Below are positions 53,540 to 62,542 of a DNA stretch of 64,000 bases, piece by piece. The first letter of the stretch is position 1, and every line of letters begins with the position of its first letter. Under the pieces are notes generated by a model. That model was not told the origin of the DNA and did no database searches. It worked only from the letters and a program-made list of their open reading frames with translations. The position numbers and the translations under genes were made by a program. Source of the stretch: Xanthobacter sp. NM-59. GTDB lineage: Bacteria > Pseudomonadota > Alphaproteobacteria > Rhizobiales > Xanthobacteraceae. The stretch lies in assembly GCF_021401125.1 (NCBI RefSeq), contig NZ_JACBFQ010000008.1, forward strand, positions 124,001 to 188,000, written 5' to 3'.

Positions 53540-53604
53540 CCGCACCCCGCCGCGTTGCGAAAAGCAACACCCGTAACGCGGTGCGGGCGCAAGAAAGGCC
53601 GAAA
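53540..53604 (+). ncRNA. Structured leader upstream of metK (candidate regulatory RNA)
   Basis: The space before metK can fold into two stacked stems: CCGCAC (53540-53545) with GTGCGG (53581-53586), and CGCGTT (53551-53556) with AACGCG (53575-53580). A hairpin GTTGC-GAAAA-GCAAC (53554-53568) competes for the same bases. The ribosome binding site AAGAAAGG follows at once. This may be a switch, but no known riboswitch class is matched with confidence. Confidence 0.4.
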
Positions 53605-53605
53605 C

Positions 53606-54799
53606 ATGGCGCGTCAATCCTACCTGTTCACGAGTGAATCCGTCTCCGAGGGGCATCCGGACAAGGTGTGCGACCGCATCTCCGACGAGGTGGTCGATAC
53701 GTTCTTCCGAACTGCCGAGGCCGAAGGCTTCGACCCGACCCAGGTCCGTGTCGCCTGCGAGACCCTCGCGACCACGAACAAGGTGGTGATTGCCGGCGAA
53801 ACCCGCGGCCCGGCCTCCATCACCCATGACCTGATCGCCCATGTGGCGCGCCTTGCCATCCGCGACATCGGCTACGAGCAGGCCGGCTTCCACTGGCAGA
53901 CCGCCGACATCGACGTGGTGCTGCACTCCCAGTCGGCCGACATCGCCCAGGGCGTGGACATCGCCGGCAACAAGGACGAAGGCGCCGGCGACCAGGGCAT
54001 CATGTTCGGTTACGCCGTGCGTGAGACCCCGGAGCTGATGCCCGCTCCCATCTATTACGCCCACAAGATCCTGAAGACCCTGGCGGAAGCGCGCCATTCG
54101 GGTGCCACCACCGCGCTGGGTCCGGATGCCAAGAGTCAGGTCACCGTGCGCTACGAGAACGGCAAGCCCGCCGGCGTGACGCAGATCGTGCTCTCCACCC
54201 AGCACCTGGACGAGCACCTGTCCTCTCAGGACGTGCGCGCCATCGTCGAACCCTACATCCGCGCGACCCTGCCCGATGGCTGGATCTCCAAGGACACGGT
54301 GTGGCACGTCAATCCCACCGGCAAGTTCGTGATCGGCGGGCCTGATGGCGATACTGGCCTGACCGGCCGCAAGATCATCGTGGACACCTACGGCGGCGCG
54401 GCGCCCCATGGCGGCGGCGCCTTCTCCGGCAAGGATCCCACCAAGGTTGACCGCTCCGCCGCCTATGCCGCGCGCTACCTGGCGAAGAACGTGGTTGCCG
54501 CCGGCCTTGCCGATCGCGCCACCATCCAGCTCGCCTACGCCATCGGCGTGTCGGATCCGCTGGCGGTCTATGTGGACCTGCACGGCACCGGGCAGGTGGA
54601 CGAGGCCAAGCTGGAGACAGTTCTGCGCGAGGCGGTCAATCTGCGTCCGCGGGGCATCCGCGAGCATTTCGGCCTGTGCAAGCCCATCTATGCGCGCACC
54701 GCGGCCTACGGCCATTTCGGTCGCCCGCCGGAGGCCGATGGCGGCTTCTCCTGGGAGAAGACCGACATCGTGGACGCACTGAAGTCTGCCTTCGCCTGA
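53606..54799 (+). CDS. metK: S-adenosylmethionine synthase
   Basis: A 397-residue MetK, which makes SAM from methionine and ATP. ATG 53606 is chosen over an upstream in-frame start in the structured leader. Standard motifs are present: [37 protein letters not shown], the P-loop-like [19 protein letters not shown] and RDIGY. The substrate aspartates and lysines of the family are in these segments. SAM from this enzyme feeds trmB directly downstream as well as miaB, hemE-independent methylations and the methyltransferase at 5541. Confidence 0.98.
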   Translation: MARQSYLFTSESVSEGHPDKVCDRISDEVVDTFFRTAEAEGFDPTQVRVACETLATTNKVVIAGETRGPASITHDLIAHVARLAIRDIGYEQAGFHWQTADIDVVLHSQSADIAQGVDIAGNKDEGAGDQGIMFGYAVRETPELMPAPIYYAHKILKTLAEARHSGATTALGPDAKSQVTVRYENGKPAGVTQIVLSTQHLDEHLSSQDVRAIVEPYIRATLPDGWISKDTVWHVNPTGKFVIGGPDGDTGLTGRKIIVDTYGGAAPHGGGAFSGKDPTKVDRSAAYAARYLAKNVVAAGLADRATIQLAYAIGVSDPLAVYVDLHGTGQVDEAKLETVLREAVNLRPRGIREHFGLCKPIYARTAAYGHFGRPPEADGGFSWEKTDIVDALKSAFA

Positions 54800-54840
54800 G
54801 CGCGAAGCGTCTGGTGACCGGCGCGCGATGCCAAACGTGT

Positions 54841-54872
54841 CATGGCCGGGTCCGTCCCGGCCATGTGCTTTT
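54841..54872 (+). terminator. Rho-independent terminator after metK
   Basis: A perfect 10-bp stem, CATGGCCGGG-tccgt-CCCGGCCATG (54841-54865), followed by TGCTTTT. It sits 42 bases after the metK stop and separates metK from trmB, which therefore needs its own promoter. Confidence 0.85.
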
Positions 54873-55034
54873 CAGCCCGGCGGTTGCGCCTTCCCCACAA
54901 CGCCTTACCCAGGCATCGGGAACGAAACCGGCGCGGTGCTATTTTCAACCCTGACCGCTTGTGGAGTCGCGAACGGAGGCTCCGCTGGCATCCTCGCAAA
55001 CTTCCATGCCCTGCGGCATGACGAGTGCTCCAGC

Positions 55035-55745
55035 TTGGCCAATCCCAATATCCGCCCCTCCGCCGCCGACCCCTTGAGCCCCGGCGCCTTCTATGGACGC
55101 CGCATCGGCAAGGCCCTGCGCGCGACCCAGCAGGACGCCATGGGCCGCCTGCTGCCCCGCTATCGCTTCAGCCTGGACGAGGCAGAGCGGCCCGCATCCC
55201 TGTTTCCCTTCGTTCCGGAGGACCTGTGGCTGGAGATCGGGTTCGGCGGCGGCGAGCATCTCATCGACCATGCGGCGCGCCGCCCGCGCACCGGCTTTCT
55301 CGGCGTCGAGCCGTTCATCAACGGCATGGCGCGCATGCTGGTGGATCTGGAGAAGAGCGAGCGCGACAATATTCGCCTGTTCGATGCCGATGCCGCCCTC
55401 TTGCTGGAACGCCTGCCCACAGGCGTGCTCGCGGGCGCCGATCTCTTCTATCCCGACCCCTGGCCTAAGAAGCGGCATTGGAAACGCCGTTTCGTGCGGC
55501 CGGACAATCTCGATCGCCTTGCCCGCGTGATCCGGCCCGGCGGCCTGTTCCGGGTCGCGTCCGACGTCACCGATTATGTGGGCTGGACGCTGGCCACGGT
55601 GCGCGCCCACGGCGCCTTCCGCTGGACCGCCCGCGCCGCGGCCGACTGGACCCAGCCCTATGCCGACTGGCCCGGCACCCGCTACGAGGCGAAAGCCCTC
55701 CAGGACGGGCGCATTCCCAGCTATTTGACGTTTGAGCGCATCTAG
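55035..55745 (+). CDS. trmB: tRNA (guanine-N7)-methyltransferase
   Basis: A 236-residue TrmB, which makes m7G46 in tRNAs. TTG 55035 is chosen because the sequence after it (ANPNIRPSAADPLSPGAFYG) matches the family start and the upstream part of the frame overlaps the metK terminator. Motifs: FGRR-like FYGRRIGKALR, SAM-binding LWLEIGFGGGEHLI, GVEPFINGMA, LFYPDPWPKKRHWKRR and, at the end, PGTRYEAKALQDGR. No ATG is available in frame near this point. Confidence 0.93.
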   Translation: MANPNIRPSAADPLSPGAFYGRRIGKALRATQQDAMGRLLPRYRFSLDEAERPASLFPFVPEDLWLEIGFGGGEHLIDHAARRPRTGFLGVEPFINGMARMLVDLEKSERDNIRLFDADAALLLERLPTGVLAGADLFYPDPWPKKRHWKRRFVRPDNLDRLARVIRPGGLFRVASDVTDYVGWTLATVRAHGAFRWTARAAADWTQPYADWPGTRYEAKALQDGRIPSYLTFERI

Positions 55746-55802
55746 GCCGTTTCGGTTTCCATCGAGACACCGAACCGGTCCGTACGTCCCCCAGAGGTGC
55801 CC

Positions 55803-56681
55803 CTAGACCGCGCGGCCTTCGCCAGCGGAGGCCAGGGCATCGAGCCCTTCGCGATAGGTGGGGAAGGCCAGCTCCACGCCCAGCTCGTCCTTCAGCCGCC
55901 GATTGGACACCCTCTTGCTCGCACCCCAGAAGCTGAGCGCCATGGGCGACATGGTGCGGGCAGCCTCCTCGAACGGCACGATCGGCGGTGGCTCGCACCC
56001 CAGCAGCTTCGCGCCATAGATCACCGGTTCGCCGGGCGCGGTGGGCAGGTCGTCCGCCACGTTCAGCACACCGGTGAAGTTTTGCGCCATCACCGCCTCA
56101 ATCGCGCGGCTGATGTCCTCCACATGGATGCGGTTGAAGACCTGGCCGGCGCGCGCGATGATTTTCGCCTCTCCGGCCGCGAGCTGCGCAAGCACATTGC
56201 GACCGGGGCCATAGATGCCCGCGAGACGCAGCACCGCCACGGCCTTGCCGTACCGGCGGCCGAACTCGAACCATGCCGCTTCCGCCTGCAGGCGGCGCTC
56301 GAGACGGCCCGTGCCCGCGCGCGGGGGCGTGGCCTCGTCGACCCAGGCGCCGCCATGGTCGCCATAAACACCAAGGGTGGTAAGATAAATCACCTGCCGC
56401 AGGCGGCCGCTGCCCAGCACTTCGGCAGCCAGGCGGAGCAGCGGATCGCCAGCTGCATCGGGCGGCGCCGAGGCGATGAGCACATCAGCAGTCGCGAGCG
56501 CTTCCGCCAGTTGCGGAGAAAGGGTCTCGCCGTCAAACTGGAAGGCCTGCACATCGCGCGGCATCCGCGCCATGCCCTCCGGTCCACGGGCTGTCGCGAT
56601 GACACCGGAAAAGGCCGCGCCACGCGTGGTGACGAGGTGGCGGGCGCAATAGCCAAGGCCAACTGCCGCTAGAATGGTCAA
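55803..56681 (-). CDS. NAD-dependent epimerase/dehydratase-like SDR
   Basis: A 292-residue extended SDR. TTG 56681 is chosen because GGGGAG lies five bases upstream and the next residues (TILAAVGLGYCARHLV) give the usual start with its glycine-rich loop; an ATG at 56744 would overlap plsC. Further marks: YLTTLGVYGDHGGAWVDE, LRLAGIYGPGRN, RIHVEDISRAI. The canonical YxxxK is not obvious, which is common in this subgroup, so catalysis is uncertain. It follows plsC by 43 bases and is convergent with trmB. Confidence 0.82.
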   Translation of the reverse strand: MTILAAVGLGYCARHLVTTRGAAFSGVIATARGPEGMARMPRDVQAFQFDGETLSPQLAEALATADVLIASAPPDAAGDPLLRLAAEVLGSGRLRQVIYLTTLGVYGDHGGAWVDEATPPRAGTGRLERRLQAEAAWFEFGRRYGKAVAVLRLAGIYGPGRNVLAQLAAGEAKIIARAGQVFNRIHVEDISRAIEAVMAQNFTGVLNVADDLPTAPGEPVIYGAKLLGCEPPPIVPFEEAARTMSPMALSFWGASKRVSNRRLKDELGVELAFPTYREGLDALASAGEGRAV

Positions 56682-56724
56682 GGCCGCTCCCCATTTTCCA
56701 AAGGAAATGATTTTATTTTGCCGT

Positions 56725-57645
56725 CTATATATCCCGGCCGGCAAGGGTCATTGCCAGCTGGCGGCGCACCTGTTCCTCGGCCCCGCGGGTCACGCTCTTG
56801 CGGTCGTGGCTCGCGTCGAGCCGCAGCGGCTCCGTAAAGGTCACCTCCACGTCGAGGGCCCCCTGGCGGAGCACCTCGAGGAGATGGGGCGCCAGATCCA
56901 TATCCCCGAACCAGGTGGCGAGGTGACGCCGGCTGCGCCCCAAAGGCAGCCCCTGCAGCCGCGTGTACGCGACCACCAGCGGCTGAACCACCACTTCGTC
57001 GTGGGTCGCGAACACGTCGCGCACCGCCCCCACCAGCGCGGTGCGGAAGGGCAGCACGCGGTTTCCATCGCCGGACGTGCCCTCGGCGAACAACACCACC
57101 GGATCGCCATCCACCAGCCGCTCGGCGATCTCCCGATTGACGTCACCGGTGGCGTGTCGCTTCTGCCGGTCGACAAACACGGTGCGCTGGAACTTGGCCA
57201 GCAGCCCGATGAGCGGCCAGCTGGCCACCTCGCTCTTGGCCACGAAGAACAGCGGCGTCAGCGACCCGATCACCGAGATATCGAGCCAGGACGTATGGTT
57301 GGACAGGATCAGAAGGGGCCGGTGCGGATCCGCGGCGCCCTTCACCTTGACCCGCACGCCGAGGGCCCGCAGCACGATGCGGTGGTAGAGCATGGGAATG
57401 ACGCGCCGGCTCGGCAGGCCCATGCGCAGCGACAGCCACTGCAGCGGAATGCCAATGGCGGTCACGACCCCGATGCCGGCCATCACCGCGCCCATGCGCA
57501 GGCCATCCAGCAGCCGCGTGGCGATCGGGCATTCCGGGCCGAGATCCGGCACACCTTCGCGTTTCCGGCGTGCCCGGGCGGGTGGATCGAGCTCGGGCAG
57601 TGCCTGTGGCACAACGGCGGAAGGGCCCCGCCTGCGTTCCATCAT
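56725..57645 (-). CDS. plsC: 1-acyl-sn-glycerol-3-phosphate acyltransferase
   Basis: A 306-residue PlsC-type enzyme that acylates lysophosphatidate to phosphatidate. Motif I is ILSNHTSWLD (H-x4-D), the glycerol-3-phosphate motif is FVDRQKRHAT, motif III is VVLFAEGTSGDGNRVLPF and motif IV has VQPLVVAYTR. A hydrophobic segment (LRMGAVMAGIGVVTAIGIPL) anchors it. In Rhizobiales it sits beside mur and tsaB-rimI, as here. The two ATG codons at 57645 and 57642 are both possible starts. Confidence 0.93.
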   Translation of the reverse strand: MMERRRGPSAVVPQALPELDPPARARRKREGVPDLGPECPIATRLLDGLRMGAVMAGIGVVTAIGIPLQWLSLRMGLPSRRVIPMLYHRIVLRALGVRVKVKGAADPHRPLLILSNHTSWLDISVIGSLTPLFFVAKSEVASWPLIGLLAKFQRTVFVDRQKRHATGDVNREIAERLVDGDPVVLFAEGTSGDGNRVLPFRTALVGAVRDVFATHDEVVVQPLVVAYTRLQGLPLGRSRRHLATWFGDMDLAPHLLEVLRQGALDVEVTFTEPLRLDASHDRKSVTRGAEEQVRRQLAMTLAGRDI

Positions 57646-57869
57646 TTTCGCCTCGCCGCGCCGGTGCAGCCTGAAGCGTGCGTGAATCGCCTGGAAAAAG
57701 GCGTTTCAGCGCTTCATCACGCTGCAATGCCCGGTGCAAAAGCCGCAATTCGGCTTGCCTGAAAACTCACGAGAGCAGCCCCGACTTCACTGCAGCAGGG
57801 CCCTGCTCCAACTTGGTGAAGTGCGCGTTTTTCCCGTGCGATCCGCACCCCGCTTCGCGCGAAAGCGCT

Positions 57870-58295
57870 CTATTTGTCGTCATCCAGCGGCACGGCATAA
57901 AGCTCTAGCCGGTGGCCCCGCAGCTTGAAGCCCAGCTTGCGGGCAATTTCTTCCTGCAGCTTCTCGATTTCCTCCGAGCGGAATTCGATCACCTTGCCGG
58001 TTTTCATGTCGATGAGGTGGTCGTGATGCTCGTCGGGCATCTGCTCGTAACGAGCACGGCCATCGCCGAAGTCGTGCCGCTCGATGATGCCGGCATCCTC
58101 CAGCATCTTCACTGTCCGATAGACCGTGGAGATGGAGATGTTGTCGTCGATGGCCGAGGCGCGCCGATGCAGCTCTTCCACGTCCGGATGATCTTCCGCG
58201 CCGGAGAGAACCCGCGCGATCACGCGACGCTGCTCGGTCATCCGCATGCCCTTGGCCAGGCACGCTTCCTCGATGACACTGATTTTTCCGCTCAA
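57870..58295 (-). CDS. Fur/Mur-family metal-responsive regulator
   Basis: A 141-residue Fur-fold protein. It has the N-terminal winged helix (RMTEQRRVIARVLSGAEDHP, ISISTVYRTVKMLEDAGIIE) and the metal and dimerisation part with YEQMPDEHHDHLIDMKTGKV. In alphaproteobacteria the Fur homologue in this tsaB-rimI-plsC context usually acts as Mur, responding to manganese; the exact metal cannot be read from sequence. The C-terminal CxxC pair of many Fur proteins is absent. It is between rimI and plsC on the same strand. Confidence 0.93.
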   Translation of the reverse strand: MSGKISVIEEACLAKGMRMTEQRRVIARVLSGAEDHPDVEELHRRASAIDDNISISTVYRTVKMLEDAGIIERHDFGDGRARYEQMPDEHHDHLIDMKTGKVIEFRSEEIEKLQEEIARKLGFKLRGHRLELYAVPLDDDK

Positions 58296-58399
58296 GCGGC
58301 ACCTCCGGGATGTCGGCGCGACATGAACGCCTTATCGCCCTGCGAACGCTTTGCCGCAAGAGGGTCTCGCCCGTCGCGATGCGCCTGCGACCGAAGCCC

Positions 58400-58870
58400 T
58401 CAGAAGTCGCGCCGCAGCAACAGGGCGTCGGTTCCCCGATAATAGCCCTTGCGGCGGCCGACCTGTTGATAACCCGTCCGCGCATAGAGTTTTAGCGCGG
58501 GCTCGTTGCCTTCCTCAACCTCAAGGAAGGAGGTCGTCACGCCTTCCGCGGCGAGGCGCGCGAGGTGGTAGCCCAAAAGCTCGCGCCCAAGGCCCCGATT
58601 ACGGGCGTCACTCGTCACCGCGATGGAGAGAACCTCCGCTTCGGGCACCACCACATGGGAGAGCACGAAACCCAGCAGCGCGCCGCGACCGCCGGCGCTC
58701 GCCACATGGGCGCGGGCGGCCTGCTCCGACAGCAGGCGCTCGAACTCCTGCTGTGCCCAGCCCTGGGCGAAGCAGGCGCCATGGAGCGTCGCGAGGTCCG
58801 CTGCGTCGTCCACCGTGGCGGCGCGCAGCGAAGGCGGAGTTGCGGGGAAGAAATAGTCGATCAGGGACAT
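58400..58870 (-). CDS. rimI: Ribosomal-protein-alanine N-acetyltransferase (RimI-like GNAT)
   Basis: A 156-residue GNAT enzyme. The acetyl-CoA binding motif is VTSDARNRGLGRELLGYHLA, followed by TSFLEVEEGNEPALKLYART and YQQVGRRKGYY. The RimI group acetylates ribosomal protein S18 or other N termini. The ATG shares a base with the tsaB stop, so the two are translated together, a common pairing with universal t6A synthesis genes. Confidence 0.93.
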   Translation of the reverse strand: MSLIDYFFPATPPSLRAATVDDAADLATLHGACFAQGWAQQEFERLLSEQAARAHVASAGGRGALLGFVLSHVVVPEAEVLSIAVTSDARNRGLGRELLGYHLARLAAEGVTTSFLEVEEGNEPALKLYARTGYQQVGRRKGYYRGTDALLLRRDF

Positions 58871-59553
58871 TATCGGCGCGCGATGCGGGCTTTGTCCTGC
58901 GGCTTGGCATCCGGCGGCCGCAAATAGAGGGGTTTGGCTTCCGCCGCCTCCGGGTTCGCCGCCACGCCAAGGCGCGCCACCCAGGCCACATCGGGAGCGG
59001 GCACCTCATCCACCGAAACCGGGGCAGCTTCCCCCGCGGGCCACGCCTCGGCCAGAACTGCGGCGCCAGAACCCACCAGCCGGGCCGGGCCGATGGCCAC
59101 CGCCCGCGCCGCCTCGCGCACCGAAGTCACCTTGGGTGCGATAAGGGTTCGTCCGCCAACCCCGAACATCTGCAAGAACACGTGGCCATGCTTGGCATCA
59201 ATGGCGCTCACCACCGGCACGGCATCATCCATGGCCAGGAACGGCGCGGCGAGCGCGGCAAGGGTCGTCACGCCCACCACCGGGCGGTTCACGGTGAGCC
59301 CGAAGCCGCGGGCGGCCGAAAGGCCGACGCGCAACCCGGTGAAGCTGCCCGGACCTACGGTGACCGCGATGCGCCCGAGATGCTCGAAATCGAGCCCGGC
59401 ATCACCCATCACCCGTTCCACCAGAGGAATGAGGTGCTCGGCGTGCCCGCGTTCCATGAGCAGCGAATCACCGGCCACGATGCTGTCGCTCTCGGCGTCG
59501 AGCACCGCTGCGGAACACGCTGAAAGCGCTGTATCTATGGCCAGGACGAACAT
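58870..59553 (-). CDS. tsaB: tRNA threonylcarbamoyladenosine biosynthesis protein TsaB
   Basis: A 227-residue TsaB; ATG 59553 is chosen because the family begins with MFVLAIDTALSACSAAVLD. The ASKHA-type core continues with GHAEHLIPLVERVM, TVGPGSFTGLRVGLSAARG and VVSAIDAKHGHVFLQMF. TsaB acts with TsaD and TsaE to make t6A37 in tRNAs. It is an inactive homologue of TsaD, so the lack of strong ATP-binding residues is expected. First gene of tsaB-rimI on the minus strand. Confidence 0.95.
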   Translation of the reverse strand: MFVLAIDTALSACSAAVLDAESDSIVAGDSLLMERGHAEHLIPLVERVMGDAGLDFEHLGRIAVTVGPGSFTGLRVGLSAARGFGLTVNRPVVGVTTLAALAAPFLAMDDAVPVVSAIDAKHGHVFLQMFGVGGRTLIAPKVTSVREAARAVAIGPARLVGSGAAVLAEAWPAGEAAPVSVDEVPAPDVAWVARLGVAANPEAAEAKPLYLRPPDAKPQDKARIARR

Positions 59554-59704
59554 GAACGCAAAAGCCCCTCTTGCCGCCACGATTGCCTGAATCCGGCGCA
59601 AACGGAAGGGGACCCGCCCCGCTCACCTTGCCAAAAGGTTAATTTCGGAGCCGGACGGCAACACCCGGCTCCCTCCGACGCGAACAGGATACCGGCGCGC
59701 CCGC

Positions 59705-60268
59705 TCAGGCCGCCTGCACTTCGCGGATTTCCGGCACGAAGTGCTTCAGCAAATTTTCCACGCCGTTCTTCAGCGTGGCGGTGGACGACGGGCAGCCGGA
59801 GCAGGAGCCCTTCATGTTGAGGTACACCACGCCATCCTTGAAGCCGCGGAAGGTGATATCCCCGCCGTCATTGGCCACCGCCGGGCGCACGCGCGTATCC
59901 AGCAGCTCCTTGATGGTGGCGACGATTTCCTCGTCGGCGCGGTCGTAGAACTCATCGCCGTGGTCGTTGGCGTCAAGGGCCACGCCCTCCGCCACGATGG
60001 GCGCGCCAGACATGAAGTGCTCCATGATGGCGCCGAGAATGGCCGGCTTCATCTGCCGCCAATCACCCTGCGTCTTGGTCACCGTCACGAAATCCGGGCC
60101 CAGCATCACGCCATCCACGCCTCGCACCTCGAACAGGCGCTGCGCCAGCGGCGACATGCCGGCATCTTCGGCGCTGCGCACGTCAAGCACGCCCTCGCCC
60201 AAAACCGGGCGGCCGGGCAGGAACTTGAGGGTGGCGGGATTGGGGGTGGCTTCAGTCTGAATGAACAT
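59705..60268 (-). CDS. NifU/Nfu-type iron-sulfur cluster scaffold
   Basis: A 187-residue Nfu protein; ATG 60268 begins the typical N-terminal domain (FIQTEATPNPATLKFLPGRP). The C-terminal NifU-like domain (RPAVANDGGDITFRGFKDGV, then YLNMKGSCSGCPSSTATLKN) has the CxxC that carries the Fe-S cluster. It probably delivers clusters to proteins such as MiaB. The frame is open upstream of 60268 but without support. A strong hairpin separates it from rho. Confidence 0.94.
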   Translation of the reverse strand: MFIQTEATPNPATLKFLPGRPVLGEGVLDVRSAEDAGMSPLAQRLFEVRGVDGVMLGPDFVTVTKTQGDWRQMKPAILGAIMEHFMSGAPIVAEGVALDANDHGDEFYDRADEEIVATIKELLDTRVRPAVANDGGDITFRGFKDGVVYLNMKGSCSGCPSSTATLKNGVENLLKHFVPEIREVQAA

Positions 60269-60345
60269 GGCCTGATCCTGAAAAAACGGGGGGCCGGCAA
60301 CGCCGGCTTCTGAGGATGAAGATAGGTCTTCCCCCCGCAATGCGA

Positions 60346-60395
60346 AAGGCCGGCCTCGGGGGATGTCCGGAGTTGACAATCCCGAGGCCGGCCTT
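60346..60395 (-). terminator. Terminator-like hairpin between rho and the nfu gene
   Basis: A perfect 15-bp inverted repeat, AAGGCCGGCCTCGGG (60346-60360) and CCCGAGGCCGGCCTT (60381-60395), with a 20-base loop. On the minus strand it follows the rho stop by 62 bases and ends CCTTTCGCATT, so it probably terminates the rho transcript. Confidence 0.7.
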
Positions 60396-60457
60396 GGTTC
60401 GCGACAGCCCGGCACGTCCGTGCCGGACGGCCAAGTGTTCATCTGAGGTCTTAATCC

Positions 60458-61729
60458 TCAGGTGTTCATGGAGTCGAAGAAGTCCTGGTTGGTCTTCGTC
60501 TGCCGCAGCTTGTCGAGCAGGAACTCGATAGCGTCCACGGTGCCCATGGGGTTCAGGATGCGGCGCAGCACATACATCTTCTTGAGCGTGTCGCTGGGAA
60601 CCAGCAGCTCTTCCTTGCGGGTGCCGGACCGGGTGATGTCGATGGCCGGGAACACGCGCTTGTCGGACACCTTGCGGTCGAGGATGACCTCGGAATTGCC
60701 GGTGCCCTTGAACTCTTCGAAGATCACCTCATCCATGCGCGACCCGGTCTCGATGAGCGCCGTGGCGATGATGGTGAGGGAGCCGCCTTCCTCGATATTG
60801 CGCGCGGCGCCGAAGAAGCGCTTGGGGCGCTGCAAAGCGTTGGCGTCCACACCGCCGGTGAGCACCTTGCCCGAGGACGGCACGACCGTGTTGTAGGCAC
60901 GGCCCAGGCGTGTGATGGAATCCAGCAGGATCACCACATCGCGGCCATGCTCCACCAGCCGCTTGGCCTTCTCGATGACCATTTCCGCCACCTGCACATG
61001 GCGGGCGGCGGGCTCGTCGAAGGTGGAGGAGATCACCTCGCCCTTCACCGAGCGCTGCATGTCCGTCACTTCCTCCGGCCGCTCGTCGATGAGCAGCACG
61101 ATGAGGTAGCATTCGGGATGGTTGGCGGTGATGGACTTGGCGATGTTCTGCAGCAGCACCGTCTTGCCGGTGCGCGGCGGCGCCACGATGAGGCCGCGCT
61201 GGCCCTTACCGATGGGCGCCACCACATCGATGATGCGCGGCGAGAAGTCCTTCTTGCCGCCGCCGGTATCCTCGTGCTCGAGCTTGAGCCGCTCGTCGGG
61301 ATAAAGTGGCGTGAGATTGTCGAAATTGATCTTGTGGCGGGTCTTCTCAGGGTCTTCGAAATTGATCGTATTGACCTTGAGCAGCGCGAAATAGCGCTCG
61401 CCCTCCTTGGGAGAGCGGATCTGCCCTTCCACCGTGTCGCCCGTGCGCAGGCCGAAGCGGCGGATCTGCGAGGGGGAGACGTAAATGTCGTCCGGACCCG
61501 GCAGGTAATTGGCTTCCGGAGAACGCAGGAAGCCGAAGCCGTCCTGCAGCACCTCCACCACGCCTTCGCCGATGATCTCGGTTTCGCTCAATGCCAGCTG
61601 CTTCAGGATGGCGAACAGCAGCTCCTGCTTGCGCAGAGTGCTCGCATTCTCCACCTCGTTCTCCTCGGCAAAGGCGAGCAGCTCGACAGGCGTTTTGGAT
61701 TTCAGGTCTTGAAGTTTTACTTCCCGCAT
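60458..61729 (-). CDS. rho: Transcription termination factor Rho
   Basis: A 423-residue Rho hexameric RNA helicase. The N-terminal RNA-binding part includes [20 protein letters not shown] (cold-shock-like) and [19 protein letters not shown]. Walker A is APPRTGKT, Walker B lies in [18 protein letters not shown], the Q-loop and R-loop regions read [10 protein letters not shown] and [20 protein letters not shown]. The length and all motifs fit an ordinary Rho. It lies on the hemE-hemJ-rho block next to the origin, as in related genomes. Confidence 0.98.
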   Translation of the reverse strand: MREVKLQDLKSKTPVELLAFAEENEVENASTLRKQELLFAILKQLALSETEIIGEGVVEVLQDGFGFLRSPEANYLPGPDDIYVSPSQIRRFGLRTGDTVEGQIRSPKEGERYFALLKVNTINFEDPEKTRHKINFDNLTPLYPDERLKLEHEDTGGGKKDFSPRIIDVVAPIGKGQRGLIVAPPRTGKTVLLQNIAKSITANHPECYLIVLLIDERPEEVTDMQRSVKGEVISSTFDEPAARHVQVAEMVIEKAKRLVEHGRDVVILLDSITRLGRAYNTVVPSSGKVLTGGVDANALQRPKRFFGAARNIEEGGSLTIIATALIETGSRMDEVIFEEFKGTGNSEVILDRKVSDKRVFPAIDITRSGTRKEELLVPSDTLKKMYVLRRILNPMGTVDAIEFLLDKLRQTKTNQDFFDSMNT

Positions 61730-61988
61730 ATGGGAAAGCCTCGATTAAGGTCTTGATGAGTCGGTTCGCGAGGGCCCGCGAGCCAGACATGTGAGGAAGG
61801 AAACGGGGAATCGCAGGTCTTCAGGAGTCGCCGGAGCGAGGGCTTCCGCCTGACGCGCGCGCTTGAGCCACGATGGATGAACCCAGGACCCAAGCCTCAG
61901 CCAGCGCGTTTGCCTGCGTTGAGGAAAGTACCGGGAGGATAGGCACACCACGCGCGGTGTGCAAGTCCCTCCTTCGGATAAAGCATCA
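61730..61988. other. Gap between hemJ and rho with a hairpin
   Basis: About 260 bases, presumably the long rho leader (Rho often autoregulates through it) and the hemJ end. GCACACC-acgcgc-GGTGTGC (61943-61962) is a 7-bp stem after the hemJ stop on the minus strand, a weak terminator candidate without T-run. No gene is seen. Confidence 0.4.
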
Positions 61989-62414
61989 TCAAAACGGCTT
62001 AACCACCACAAGGATGACGATGCCGATCATCAGCAGCGTCGGCACTTCGTTGGCGATGCGGTAGAATTTCGCCGGCCGCTGGTTCGCATCGGCGGCGAAG
62101 TCGCGCACCCAGCGGGCCTGGAAGCCGTGCACCGCCGACATGGCCAGCACCAATGCCAGCTTGGCGTGGAACCAGCCGTCCGTATACCAGCCCCCCTCAT
62201 AGGCCAAAAACAAGCCGGCCAGCCAGGTGACCACCATGGCGGGGGTGGAGATGGCCTTCAAAAGCCGCCGTTCCATGACCTTGAAGGTCTCGGACTGGGC
62301 CGAACCCTTCGGGGCCATGGCGTGATAGACGAACAGGCGCGGCATGTAGAGCAGCGCCGCCATCCAGGCGATGACGGCCATGATGTGCAAGGCCTTGATC
62401 CACAGATAGAGCAT
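61989..62414 (-). CDS. hemJ: Protoporphyrinogen IX oxidase HemJ
   Basis: A 141-residue membrane protein of the HemJ/UPF0093 family, with four helices (WIKALHIMAVIAWMAALLYM, TPAMVVTWLAGLFLAYEG, AKLALVLAMSAVHGFQARWV, VPTLLMIGIVILVVV). His10 and the conserved lysine in GWFHAKLALVL match the residues considered essential in the family. HemJ replaces HemG or HemY in most alphaproteobacteria and makes protoporphyrin IX. It is between hemE and rho on the same strand. Confidence 0.94.
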   Translation of the reverse strand: MLYLWIKALHIMAVIAWMAALLYMPRLFVYHAMAPKGSAQSETFKVMERRLLKAISTPAMVVTWLAGLFLAYEGGWYTDGWFHAKLALVLAMSAVHGFQARWVRDFAADANQRPAKFYRIANEVPTLLMIGIVILVVVKPF

Positions 62415-62542
62415 GGCTGCTCCTCGATTGCTTGGCCAACTGAGACCGCTTCAGCCGTTCATGGAAACGCAGAAGCGATCGATCCGTTTGTTCCGGCGCG
62501 TGTCCTTCACGCAAACCGGCTCCCGCGCCGCTTGGAAGCGCT

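Noticed and set aside
53525-53605. Resemblance of the metK leader to a SAM-II riboswitch
   Set aside because: The 5' part (CGGTGATCTTGACCG) is similar to the first SAM-II segment, but the conserved central and 3' pseudoknot segments are not recognisable. It is kept only as an unassigned structured leader.
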